In this document: positions 1 through 10,541 of the stretch, piece by piece | Position numbering within the stretch: position 1 is the stretch's first letter | How the letters are laid out: every line of letters begins with the position of its first letter | Assembly: GCF_010015585.1 (NCBI RefSeq) | Contig: NW_022985097.1 | Coordinates: forward strand, 166,260 to 230,259 | DNA from: Eremomyces bilateralis CBS 781.70 | Lineage: Eukaryota; Ascomycota; Dothideomycetes; Eremomycetales; Eremomycetaceae | Length of the DNA: 64,000 bases | Direction: 5' to 3' | Notes under the pieces: model-generated | Told to the model about the DNA's origin: nothing | What the model saw: the letters and a program-made list of their open reading frames with translations, nothing else | The model's database searches: none | Translations under genes and position numbers: made by a program

Positions 1-1
1 G

Positions 2-280
2 ACGGCGACGGAGTCGGCGCATCGGAAGGGATTGCAGTTGCTGGAGACGATCGCGGGGATTCCGGCGGAGGCAGCGCTGGTGCGGTTGAGGCCGGCGGTG
101 GAGGGAAAGCGGATGAAGTGGAGGCCGAAGAGGGAGATTCCGAGGTTTCAGGTGCTGGAACAGGAGATGCGGCGGTTGGAGGTGTGGGAGATGTGGGAGA
201 GGGAGGTGGCAGTGGGGACGAAGGCGATGAAGTTTGGGGGCGGGTTCGAGGTCCCGAGTGCCAGAGTGAGCGTCGTTTAG
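2..280 (+). CDS. 3' end of an unrecognised protein-coding gene
   Basis: An open frame enters from the left edge and stops at 278-280, giving about 92 residues of a C-terminus. It is rich in charged residues, with a Trp/Glu/Arg-rich helical stretch (motif EVWEMWEREV) and a GGGFEVPSARVSVV tail. Third codon positions are strongly G/C, as in the other genes here. I do not recognise the family. The start and any upstream exons lie outside the window. It could be a chance open frame in GC-rich DNA, so confidence is modest. Confidence 0.35.
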   Translation, partial: TATESAHRKGLQLLETIAGIPAEAALVRLRPAVEGKRMKWRPKREIPRFQVLEQEMRRLEVWEMWEREVAVGTKAMKFGGGFEVPSARVSVV

Positions 281-1848
281 GCTCGATGCATGTCTGGATG
301 GGCGTCGATTTTTGAGAGAATTTTGGGAATACCTTAGCTTGTCAAGTCTTCAATGTCTTGACTTTTTATACCCAACAAGGCGTGTCCTAAGTTAAAGCTC
401 GAAATTGTCTATGTTTGCACTTCTTACTACCCAATCCAGCGATATCGGTCCAGCGATTGACACGGCACCGTGCGATCCACGTTTATAATCACGTCAGACA
501 GGATATAACATCGAGTTCACCAATATATCTAGATTTACCTTCCAGTATCCCCAGAGTCGTGCTACGGGATCACCCCTCTCGTTCGGTTTAAGTACACTAG
601 ACGGAGTATGTCATTTTCCGTTCTAATGGTCCAAGGATCTCGATTCCTGAATTCGTGATGCCTTTGTCTTCCGGATGTAAATGAGTTCGACGCGACAACT
701 ACCTATATCCATCAATGGACGTCCGAAGCCAGAATCATATAACGATCCGACTGCTAATCCAATACTGGCAGGAAGAACAGCGGCGCAAGATCTGCTATTG
801 CCGGGAAATTGCCTGGCTCGAAGGATACTGGAACCGAGAAGGTTGGAGGTTGGATGAATTGTGCATGAGTGTACGCTCGCGCTCTGCCATGTTGGGGCTG
901 TCGTTGTCGCTGAACGAAGATCGAGACCCAGGATAAAGAGCATCGCTTGTCTTGGCATATGGGGAAACGGCGAGAGCTGTACTCGAGAGATATTTGAACG
1001 GTGTGTTTGATTCTGACATGGCTGGCTCTAGATTTGGTTGTAACCAATGAAGAATTTCGGTCTCCCCTCCTTCTAGAGGCAGCCAGTCAACAGACACCGC
1101 AACGAATGGTCCATTTGTCGTTGGTCAAATCCAATCAGAGGATCGGGGGGTCTAGGAGAAGGATATTTTTGTCGCATCACGACTTGAGGTATATAAGCAT
1201 ACCTTCAATATCAATTTACTGCGTTTATGTGATGACATATTCCATTATATGGACGCTAGGCCAAGACAGAAAAGGATGAGCCCAGCTCTCAAGAACTGTG
1301 GCCCTAGAAGCTTCATCTTAACCGCATACCAGCCTAATTTCGAAAGCAAAGGCCCCAAGTAAACTCAAATCTTTGATTTAGACTCTGAAACCCGAAGTCA
1401 ATAGACAATAGACTGAACGAAACGGTTGAAGCTTTAAATATCACAATCAATAGTTGGAGGATCTCCCCAACCCCAACATCGTCGCTGCTCATGGATGATA
1501 CCATAATTGCAACGTCACCACAGCCTACACACCTTTTTGACTGTTTTCGGCTGGCAAAGAACAAGAACAGATCGTAGAACCGGATCTTTAGGGCGTGGAT
1601 GCAAACAGGGGGCTATGAATATTTTCCCCAATGCAATAATCCTGATGACGATGACAACCGAAGTTGAAAATGGACGGCATTCATTGGCTGGCCGTCTGGG
1701 TTCCTCCAGATCACGTGCACCAATTTTCATGAAGTTTCGATTGTTCGATTGTTCTTCAGGATGGCAAAGTCCAGGACAATTCGGACAAACAGTCGGTACA
1801 ACCCAAGTGCAGTCTCGAATTGCTTGAATAGTTTCAAAGCATCACATA
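281..1848. other. Intergenic region, no gene seen
   Basis: No frame here shows a recognisable protein, signal peptide or convincing splice pattern. It contains the 3' flank of the left-edge gene and the promoter side of dph1. No tRNA-like or repeat structure was seen. Confidence 0.5.
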
Positions 1849-3259
1849 ATGGAAGCCGATAGACTAGAAACCAATCTAGGTCCCTCGATTGAGGAAGACA
1901 AACCACCCGTATCAGACGACGCAACTCTCAAGCAACCAAAGAAGCGGTTTGTGGGCCGCCGCACAGCAGAGCAATCCAGCGACAAATCCCCAGCTAATCT
2001 GAGTATAGAGGACAGCAAAGCTATTCAAGGTCAGTTGGCTCGATTGGTGTTGTGTCCTGAATGAGGGCTGATGTTCCATATTAGTTGCTCAGCCCAGAAG
2101 ACCTGCGCGGTTGATACACAACATCCCTCCTGAAATCTTGAACGACAAAGATATCAACGATGCTATTGCTCTTCTTCCCTCCAATTACTCCTTCGAGATC
2201 CACAAAACTATACACCGGGTACGACAGTCAGGGGCGAAGAAGATAGCACTTCAATTTCCTGAAGGGTTACTCCTCTTTGCCACCACCATATCGGACATTT
2301 TGACTAGATTTTGTCCTGGTACGGAGACACTGATCATGGGAGACGTGACCTACGGTGCCTGTTGTATTGATGACTACACAGCCCGTGCGCTGGGTTGTGA
2401 CGTCCTTATACATTACGCCCACAGCTGTCTGATACCGGTTGATGTAACGAAAATCAAGACGCTCTATGTTTTCGTCGATATTAGTATTGACGTACCACAT
2501 CTGATTGCTACGTTAACACGCAACTTCGAGCCGGGCAAGGCGATTGCCATGGTCGGAACTATACAGTTCAACGCGACAATTCATCATATTGCGCCTTCAC
2601 TCCGGAAAGAGGGCTTGGAAATTGTCATTCCGCAGATCTCTCCATTGAGCAAAGGCGAAATATTGGGCTGCACATCGCCTCAGTTAGCAAAATCAAAGGA
2701 CGCCGCCGGACTATCAGCCGATGCGCTATTATACGTCGGAGATGGGCGGTTCCACTTGGAATCCGCCATGATTCACAATCCTGATATTCCGGCATATCGA
2801 TACGATCCATACTCACGACGCCTAACACGAGAGCGCTATGATCACGACGAACTCTACACCTTGCGGACGAAAGCGATTACCAATGCCCAGTCAGCGAAGA
2901 AATGGGGCCTGATATTGGGATCGCTCGGTCGACAAGGGAACCCGCATACCATGGCTCTCATCGAAAAGCGTTTAACCGAGAAGAATATCCCTTGGATCAC
3001 GATCCTGCTGAGCGAGATCTTCCCCGGGAAACTGGCCCTGATGCCAGATGTGGAATGCTGGGTTCAGATCGCTTGTCCCCGACTGAGTATCGACTGGGGC
3101 TACGCGTTTCCTCGACCATTGCTCAGTCCTTACGAGGCGCTTGTTGCGCTGGGACTGAAGGAAGCGAAATGGATGGACCGGAAGACAGACGAGGCATACC
3201 CGATGGATTTCTATGCGAAGGAGGGGTTGGGTCGAACGAAGGCGATCGACGTGAAATAG
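1849..3259 (+). CDS. dph1: Diphthamide synthase subunit Dph1
   Basis: This is 2-(3-amino-3-carboxypropyl)histidine synthase subunit 1. With Dph2 it forms the Fe-S radical enzyme that makes the first step of diphthamide on elongation factor 2. I read two exons, 1849-2029 and 2085-3259, with intron GTCAGT..TTAG. The junction gives [19 protein letters not shown], a typical Dph1 segment, and the total is 451 aa, normal for fungi. The three cluster-binding cysteines are expected in GACC, LGCTSP and ACPR, and all three are present. The N-terminal 50 residues are low-complexity, as usual. The gene stands alone, and the next gene downstream is on the opposite strand. Confidence 0.95.
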
Positions 3260-4141
3260 ACCGAATGGACAATTGGTCACTATTAAATACTCTTCGCTAT
3301 GATGATCGGTTTCTTTGTAAAGCCCACGCATCTTCAGCCCTACAACTGCATTATCATGGCTGAAACCCAGTCCCAACGTACTATCAGACCCTTGCTAGTC
3401 GATTTCCCCTTTCTACCGTTTATGCTATAACTGCTCATAGTACGTCCTACACACTAAAGTCTGATGTTATTCCGTCCGAAGAAGCAGAAAATGAAATTCG
3501 ACGTTGTCAACAGTCAGCGCTACCTAAGGTAACCGACCTCAACAGGGAAGCGCCACATCTGGTGGCCCCTGAAAGAAGCTTCTCCTGGTCGTTAACGCCA
3601 CTGATGGCTCCAACTACAGTCCACATCAGTCCATCTCTATTCAATATCAAGCCGGACTATGTGGCCAGCTGCTGGCTGATTTGGTGATTCCATATCTGGT
3701 ACCGCCGGTAACATTAGGAGGCTAGATTCCGTCAATGATAGGGTCTTAGACGTATATAGCAGGTAGGGAGTACCAGAAAATCTTCACGAACTGATTCAAT
3801 CCGTGAATGAAGAGAGCTGGGGTATAAATCCCCATAATCGATCAAGGACCGCCTTTTATACCGTAGGTACCACAGCCTCACAACCATCATCGGTGATTTT
3901 AACTGTTTCGACGGTTAAAATAGCGGTTCAATTGCTGTATTCTACAGGGTTTCGTTCGCACGATTCTGTTTAATTCTAGTTCCCTGAATAACTCCGAGGG
4001 TATTGATATGTACCGTATGCACCATTCGTATTCACATAGCCCGTCAAGATGTTGTAAAGCACCGTAGACAATCCCGCCGCTTCCTAGCGAAAGGTATCGC
4101 CATACCGTCCGCGATCAAACGTGCGTGACGCCCTCCGATCC
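3260..4141. other. Intergenic region between convergent genes
   Basis: 3' flanks of dph1 and of the minus-strand gene at 4142. I see no gene, tRNA or repeat in it. Confidence 0.5.
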
Positions 4142-5206
4142 CTACGCCGCTAACCCCCTCGCCCTCACATCCAACTCCCTCACCCGGCTCAACGCCTCTC
4201 CCCACCACCCCATAAACTCCTTTCCCACCTCCCCAATGCTCGCTGGGCCCTCCTCCTCCTGCCACCGCAGCCACGCCCCCTCGACCTTCCGCGCCGCGTG
4301 CCGCAGCCGCACCATCCCCTCCCCGCGTAACGTGCGCACCTCCGCGAGATACCGCATCGTGTGCGCATCCCGTGGCAGCTCTTGGTCTGCGTCCGTAAAG
4401 TTCGAGAACGTCTTCGCGGATGTGGTGCTGGGTCTGCCGGGTCCGAGGCTCGTGGGTATCCGGGTCGGAGGCAATGATATCGAGAAGGAGGAGCGGGCCG
4501 AGGAAGGAGAGGGGTAGAAGAGATCGGCGGTGCTGAAGGAGCTGCCGGGGGAGGGTCGAACGTTGGAATCGGTGGTGGTATAGGGGTTGGTGGAAGAGGT
4601 GGATGCGGTGCGGGTTCCGGAGGAGTTGGAGATTGTGGGGGCGAGCTGCGAGGAAGGGTCTTCGGCGAACGGACTGTCGGCATCGAACATGATTGGAATG
4701 TAGCAGGGGCTGGCGTTATCTGGAGTGGGGGTTAGTGAACCTGGCTTCTTGCCCACGGATGCGTTGCTGTGCTTGTATGCGTGCGAGGAGATGTTGGAGT
4801 TATTCTTGCTGTGATCCCACATCTGGTGCTCACCTGGTAGGGCAGAGGAGATCGACTGAGGTCGTGAGGCGGTGTGCTTCGCAAGCTCGTCGGGAATGCC
4901 AATATCGTCAAGACGCGCGAATCCCGTCCGCACCGCGGCTCCTGCATGCTGCAGCGCGGCGATCGGTTCCAGGAGGTTCTCGGGCAGCTTCTTCCATAGC
5001 AGATCGGCCACCTTCCACTCCGCGAGATGGATGGGATCGTAGCTGAACGCATCTCCATCGGGCGGACATGCCGTCTTTGATGACCGGCGCGAGGGGCTCT
5101 GAGGGAGGGCAGTTTCTTGCGATGATAATCGGTGGCGGGAATTGAGCGGCATGCTGGGTGTGCGCTGGGAACGGTTACGGGAAACCTGGGGTGTTGTGTC
5201 CTGCAT
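4142..5206 (-). CDS. Fungal-specific hypothetical protein (354 aa)
   Basis: A single-exon frame of 354 aa with GC-rich third positions. The N-terminal 45 residues are Ser/Arg/Pro-rich and probably disordered. Residues about 50-110 form a helical block (motif AEWKVADLLWKKLPENLLEP). A long Ser/Thr/Pro-rich linker follows. The last 95 residues are again helical and charged (MRYLAEVRTLRGEGMVRLRH, GKEFMGWWGEALSRVREL). I recognise no catalytic motif and do not assign a function. A 22-nt GT..AG stretch in the middle is too short to be an intron, so the uninterrupted reading is kept. The region upstream on the same strand (5207-6100) has an open frame that looks like leader rather than coding sequence. 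Confidence 0.7.
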   Translation of the reverse strand: MQDTTPQVSRNRSQRTPSMPLNSRHRLSSQETALPQSPSRRSSKTACPPDGDAFSYDPIHLAEWKVADLLWKKLPENLLEPIAALQHAGAAVRTGFARLDDIGIPDELAKHTASRPQSISSALPGEHQMWDHSKNNSNISSHAYKHSNASVGKKPGSLTPTPDNASPCYIPIMFDADSPFAEDPSSQLAPTISNSSGTRTASTSSTNPYTTTDSNVRPSPGSSFSTADLFYPSPSSARSSFSISLPPTRIPTSLGPGRPSTTSAKTFSNFTDADQELPRDAHTMRYLAEVRTLRGEGMVRLRHAARKVEGAWLRWQEEEGPASIGEVGKEFMGWWGEALSRVRELDVRARGLAA

Positions 5207-6620
5207 CTTCGCATACGGTTTGCTTGATTGTTTTAGGTTTGCGATGCTTCTAGTGATGAAGGGGATTGATTCGGGATCGTGCGGCGATGTTGACAGCGGA
5301 CTGGATATGATTGTGGAGAGGAATCCGGGGAATGCGGGGTATAGGTCGTGAGAGAGTTAGGATATTTGTTTGTTTGGCTGCTAGGTGAATTCAGGTTGAG
5401 AGAACCATGGATCGTGGATCGTGGATCGATACGATCAGCTGATGTGGAGAGTGTTGAGAGAGATGGAACATTCACTTTCCCGCGCTCCTAGAAAATCAAA
5501 TGGAATTTACCCAGAATTCAACTCAGTCGTCGCCATGGAACAATAACGCTGAACTGCTTGATGGTTGCTCTCGGAGTTGAATGTCAGAGACTCGACCCGT
5601 AGTTCGTGAGATACCGGGAGGTTGTCCATAGGGTGATCTAACCCAGAGCTCATTTCCTCTACACGTTTGTGTCCGCAGCGAATACGGTGCCGTCTCAGGT
5701 TTGGTAGTCTTTGTTTGTTCCGTCGATCCGGTTGCACAATCGAATTGTCAGTCAACGGACGGCGGGATGTTCCTTTCGTTGAACGACTGATACACGACTG
5801 ATACACCAGTGAGCAACCTGGGGCCCCAAGGAGGACGAGTCGATGATGGTGAGCGTAATAGAAGTCGAGATGGATCTCCACGAGTGAGTCGCACGTGAGG
5901 TTGAAATGCGCCGTTAAACCGCTATTTGAAGTGAAATGCAGGGTACCTAGGAAATGGAGGAAAGGAAGAGCAAAAGCATCATAATTCCGGTGACCGTGAA
6001 CGGCAAAATGATTGTAATGCTCGACTTGGATGATAAGAAGTGAATGCGAAAGTGAGTGACAGAGCAGGAAGGCAAACGGGAAGGTCAACGGGAAGTTCCC
6101 ATCAACTCTCGCATTGGATAGGTTATCACGATATTAGTCACTGGTTCAGATGCATGAAGTGGAGAGTGCAAAGGGACAACAAACAGGGACAATAACCAGG
6201 GGATTTTCTGGAGAAGCGAATTGAGGTCTAGTGAGTCGAATAGGCAGGTGGCGTCATATCGTCATCATTGCCATCTTGAGTCACATACTCGGCTTATTTC
6301 CATCAATTCCTCACCTGATCACGAATTCACGAGGAGATGTCACGCCTGCGAGGTGAGCTTGAGTTAGGTGTAACTCGTCAGGCGTAACTTCACTGAGCTC
6401 GCGGGAGCACGAGAAATTCTGATTCCAACGAAGCACTGCGACTCTGCGTGACCTCATTCTAGCATAACATAGCACCCGTCTAGCCGGAGACCACTCCGGT
6501 CATCATGACAATGCCAACGTCAATTTTTGGTGGCAGACAAGCTTCATCTTGATCGGCTCAAGCGAGCCCGCTAACCAACAAACGCTGCAACACTAACGGC
6601 GGCGGACAATTGATGTCCAT
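5207..6620. other. Intergenic region with weak repeat
   Basis: This holds the promoter/leader of the minus-strand gene ending at 5206 and the 3' flank of ess1. A short direct repeat of GGATCGT units lies near 5408-5432. A 193-codon minus-strand frame at 5507-6088 has no domain, poor composition and no splice logic, and is judged non-coding. Confidence 0.45.
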
Positions 6621-7382
6621 CTACTCGATCCTATGATATAAAGTCAGCGATTAGGCCATCACCATGACATGTCGTGAATCACCTACCGTTCGATCAAATG
6701 AAGTCCCGACGCCGTCTCCACGATCCCGCTCACCTCCCCGGGCTGGAGCGCGAACGCCGCCATTTCAAACTCCTTCTGCATATCGCCTTTCCCAAAGAAT
6801 CCCCTACCCACCATATATCAGCCTACGCCTCTCACATCCCTCCCACGTTCAACAAGCGCGATAGAAAAGTACTCACAAATCCCCCCGCTTCCGCGCACTG
6901 CTGCAATCCGACTCGCTCATCGCAATCTCTCCCAACGCCGCCTCCTCCGCCCGGATCCGCGCCTCGTGCGCCTGCAAGATCTCCCGCGCCTCCTCCTTCG
7001 ACCTCGTGATCTGCGCCTCCCGCCAACTGCTCGGGCGGCGGCTGTCGCGATGCTTGATGAGCAGGTGGGCGGCGCGGATCTTCCCGTCGTTGCCGTTGGC
7101 GCCACTGTCGGACTTGGGGAGCGGGGCGCTGGAGTGGTAGTTCGCCATGTAGACTTTGAGGAGGTCGCTGTTGGTGCCTTCGGGGGGCTCCCAACGGGAG
7201 TCTTTGGTGTCGGCGTGGAAGTAGTAGGGGAGGTTTTTGGAGTTGGAGTGGCGGACTTCCCAGCCGGGAGGGAGACCGGTGTCGGACTTTGTAGGGTTAG
7301 CGATGATTGGGAAGCCGACTGGGAAGCCGACTGGGAAGCCGACTGGGAAGCCGACTGGGTTGGGGGTTGGAGGACATACCAT
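6621..7382 (-). CDS. ess1: Peptidyl-prolyl cis-trans isomerase Ess1/Pin1 (WW + parvulin)
   Basis: Phospho-Ser/Thr-Pro isomerase acting on the RNA polymerase II tail and mitotic proteins. Four exons: 7382-7380 (only the ATG), 7286-6877, 6803-6687 and 6630-6621 (last 10 nt), giving 179 aa. The WW domain is at about residues 5-40 ([11 protein letters not shown], ending RWEPP). The parvulin domain follows, with basic phosphate pocket [12 protein letters not shown], catalytic [16 protein letters not shown], and end HLIERIE. All introns are GT..AG. The first intron (93 nt, 7379-7287) is stop-free in frame and contains a 12-bp minisatellite; its retention would insert about 31 residues after Met1. 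The splice at ATG is chosen because [11 protein letters not shown] then matches fungal Pin1 starts. Confidence 0.93.
7305..7359. repeat. 12-bp minisatellite in ess1 intron 1
   Basis: Four full copies plus 7 nt of the unit GACTGGGAAGCC (the first copy has T for C), at 7305-7316, 7317-7328, 7329-7340, 7341-7352 and 7353-7359. Read on the minus strand it encodes a PVGF tetrapeptide repeat. It fills most of the first intron. Confidence 0.95.
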
Positions 7383-8107
7383 TGTTTGCTGGTTAGCGGA
7401 TGGGGATTGCTCAACTGGCGAGTGGGGGTAGCACGGATTGTAGAGAGCAAGCAGAGATTGGTAACGGAGAGATGGAAGGTAGGTAAGGGAAATGAAGAGT
7501 CTAAATACCCGTTACGAATGTTCAGAACAGGACCCGATCAAGATGTCAGTGAATTAGATGAAGTTGAAAGAGTGACGATGTCGATCCAACAATCCCACAG
7601 ACGATGCGGGGTGTTTTTCCACACCATGAACTAGACCATGTCAATGTTTGGGGGTTGCAGGGATGCTACACGTTTGCCTGAGGCTGAAAGCAATGGATTG
7701 TAGACAAGTGAAATTGACGCCTGATGAATATCAAGTTATCTCAGCTTGGGCTCAGACGTTACCCAAGCCATGTCCCTGGTTTAGCTAAACCAGAACCGGA
7801 TTAGACCCATGTTTAGCGTAAAATCTACTCACGTGAGTGCAACTGTCTTGTGTACCGTCTGAGAAGCCTCTACAAAATTAGCGTGGATATGTAGATGATG
7901 AGATTTACTAGAACTGACGAGGTTGCGAATAACATCATACGGAGAAGTTGGGTGGGCTCCAGAAGTTGATGAAATATAGATAAGGGTTTGTTAAACCGTC
8001 CTATAGCTTTTAAATACCGAATTTCTAACTGTAGATTCTGTAACTAGAGTTTAAAAACTGCTTGTCGCGTCATCAACCGTAAAGGATCAATCTCTAGATC
8101 TGCCTCC
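7383..8107. other. Intergenic, ess1 promoter side
   Basis: No gene seen. The stretch is A/T-rich from about 7800 and leads into the helicase relic. Confidence 0.45.
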
Positions 8108-8703
8108 ATGCGACTAAAGCGCCGGCAAGGCCGCGCCTATGGGCGTGAAACCTCCCTATATAAGAATCCAACCTCTGTACAACCACCTTCCATCGAGAAA
8201 ACGATCGAAGAACAGATATCCATAATTGCAACGACACCAGATGAAGAGTTATGCTCGGTATTACAAGAGCTAGTCAAGGCCTGCCTGATACGAAAGAACA
8301 TTAAATACCAGTATGGTCTGATCTTCCATGGTTTGCAGCGACTCCTGGCTGGTCGGCTCCCACGTATCAACTAGGTTCGGGCTCTTCGACGAATTGTTTT
8401 TCGCCATGGGGATACTATTGTCTCTGCTAAGACTGGTTTTGGGAAGAGCATTATCTTCCATGCTATCCCAATCTTTATTGGCAGAATTGTCATCCAGTTG
8501 ATTCCTTTAAGCAAGCTTGGAGAGGAGCAGAAGAGGTCAGGCCTTGCCTTGTTACAGCGGAGACCAAGCGCACGAATCCGAACCTGTTAAAGGAGATTGC
8601 AGCTGGATTATACACCCATATCTTGATGAGTCCTGAGCAAGCAGTTAGCGACGAGTTTCATGATTCGCTGTCAAACCCTAGTGTCAAGGACGTAGACACG
8701 TAG
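8108..8703 (+). pseudogene. RecQ-like/DEAD helicase relic
   Basis: The frame from 8108 (88 codons, helical, motif TPDEELCSVLQELVKACL) ends at TAG 8372-8374 and continues in the same frame as VRALRRIVFRHGDTIVSAKT followed by GFGKSIIFHAIPIF. That is motif I (Walker A AKTGFGKS) of the repeat-type RecQ-like helicases of fungal genomes. After PLSKLGEEQ the homology jumps frame to VRPCLVTAETKRTNPN and HILMSPEQAVSDEF, so there is also a small deletion/frameshift near 8530. The TAG stands where a Gln (CAG) would fit the family. Motifs III-VI are missing. It is a 5' fragment, inactive by nonsense, frameshift and truncation. Confidence 0.65.
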
Positions 8704-9532
8704 TGATGTTGTCTGGAATACGTGCATTGTACTACATGTGAAAGATAATATTAGTACAAAGGAGGAAGATCCATCAAGCGGAGAGTCTCCCTGATATGTA
8801 ACTTTTACAAAAGCACTCAGGCGTTGGTCATGTGATGTCATGTGATATTATAACCGGCCAATGTCTGAACCGTGACGGACTGTAGAGTGGTTGGATTGGT
8901 CCTAAAACTTGATGAAATGTAGAAGTCAACGCGTAGAACCAATTTCTGAAAACAGATTAGCGATAAACATTCTGTATCAAGTACACTTAGCGATGGGAGT
9001 TCTCTCACCTATATCATCATGATATGATGCACTACACATCCATACAAATTATGTGCAAGTCTCTCAGACGGCAGTGGTGCCCACAGCCTTCATGACATAT
9101 AATTGGTCAATAGTTAGTGACGTATGCTAAAGAAGAGGCTGGGCTTCATTGGGTATAGCGGAGCCCCATAATGGCCAGGGGGCACCATTGCCGCCTGAGT
9201 CCCAACTGAGATAAATATCAAGAGGCAATAAGGAATCTAGCACAAAGCGCCGCAAACAGCACAAAATCAGATGCTGTTCATGGGCTATGAGGATCTATTA
9301 GATGCAACATATTAGCAGGTAACACACGGTTAACATTGGGTATATTTCCATTCAACTCAGAGATTAAGCAGTCCTATAAAAGTCCTCCCTCCCAGTAATC
9401 GCCGTGTCATTATGATTGCCCAGTTCAATCTCATAATTACAGGTGTATCGGATAAGCTCTTCAGCCAAGATGCCAATGCCATCCATAAACCAACCTAAAA
9501 GGAATCGAGTCTCCCTGCCAATCTCAGCCCGC
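8704..9532. other. A/T-rich intergenic region
   Basis: No gene seen between the helicase relic and the stop of the Cys-rich gene. It may contain further decayed repeat DNA, but nothing recognisable. Confidence 0.4.
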
Positions 9533-10541
9533 CTAAGCCAGAAGAGCCATGAGCCCTCGAATCACCCACACACTCGCCAAGGTTCCCACCACCGCCACGA
9601 CGCCCGTTCGATATCCAGGCCCCGCTTCACTTGCCCCAACCCCACCAATCGGACCGGCGCTCCCACCGCTCAACGACGAGCCTTCAGTAGAAGTGGGAGC
9701 CGATGCGCCTCGGGCCGTGGAAGTCGGGATGCTGTTGGTTGGAATGACAGTCGCCGCGGCGGGCGTGAAGAACGATTCGGTGCGTGTGAATTGGCTGTAG
9801 GAGCTGTCCGCGGCGTCGGAGTCGGTGGCAGAGACGGACCAGATAGTCGTGGTGGAGACGCGCGTGGTGGTGGCGGTGCTCGTGGAGAGGACGATGTCGT
9901 AGTCAAGGGTCCAGGAAAGGTAGGTACTTCAGGATCGGGTCAGTTTCCAGGACCGCGTGCGGACCATAAGGAGGACTTACTAGGTGATGGTGTACGTGTA
10001 GTATCTAGTTCCGCCCCCGCTAGAACCTCCGGTGGGAAGCGTCGCCGCGGAGGTGGTCGTGGGCGACGATCCCGATCCCGACGATCCGCCTTCGTCGCCG
10101 CCGTTTACGGGAGTGCATCCCCTACAAGTCCTGCCATTCCGGCAGCTCGCTCCATCTGTGCAGCAGTAATAGCCAGGACGCGCATGCGTATCGTAATTGG
10201 GACAGCACGTGGATCCAGCAGGCGCGGATCCACCTGAGCAACAGATTTCGTCCGAATCAGCGTAGGAACCGTTGGCGCAACAGGTGCCGTCTGTTGGACG
10301 GCAGTAGCCGTTGCCGCAAGGGACAAATCCGGTACGACCTATTGGACGGATTAGATCAGATAAAGAGAAACCAGAGAATGGTTTGCTAACATGCTCGTCC
10401 TTCCAACACACGCTTCTCCAGAGGAAAACCGCGTTCTACAAGACTGAATCCTTCGAGAGAATCGAGACTGTCTGCGGAGACAAAGGACCCAAGGAGGAGG
10501 AAGGCGCTGAGCGCAATATCTCGAAAGTAGCTCCCGTGCAT
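9533..10541 (-). CDS. Cys-rich secreted, probably GPI-anchored protein
   Basis: Reconstructed as three exons, 10541-10391, 10338-9981 and 9926-9533, for 300 aa. Exon 1 encodes a signal peptide (IALSAFLLLGSFVSA) and a possible KR processing site. Exon 2 carries the mature domain with cysteines in CC pairs (CRPTDGTCCANGSY, EICCSGGSAPAGSTCC, YYCCTDGASC, CRGCTP). A Ser/Thr/Gly-rich stalk follows. Exon 3 ends in a hydrophobic segment (GVVAVVGTLASVWVIRGLMA), typical of a GPI signal or membrane anchor. The frame joins across both introns (donors GTTAGC and GTAAGT). No enzyme motif is seen; the likely role is cell wall or surface. The exact family is unknown to me. Confidence 0.72.

Noticed and set aside
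5507-6088. 193-codon minus-strand frame
   Set aside because: It lies in the upstream flank of the gene at 4142-5206, shows no domain and has non-coding composition.
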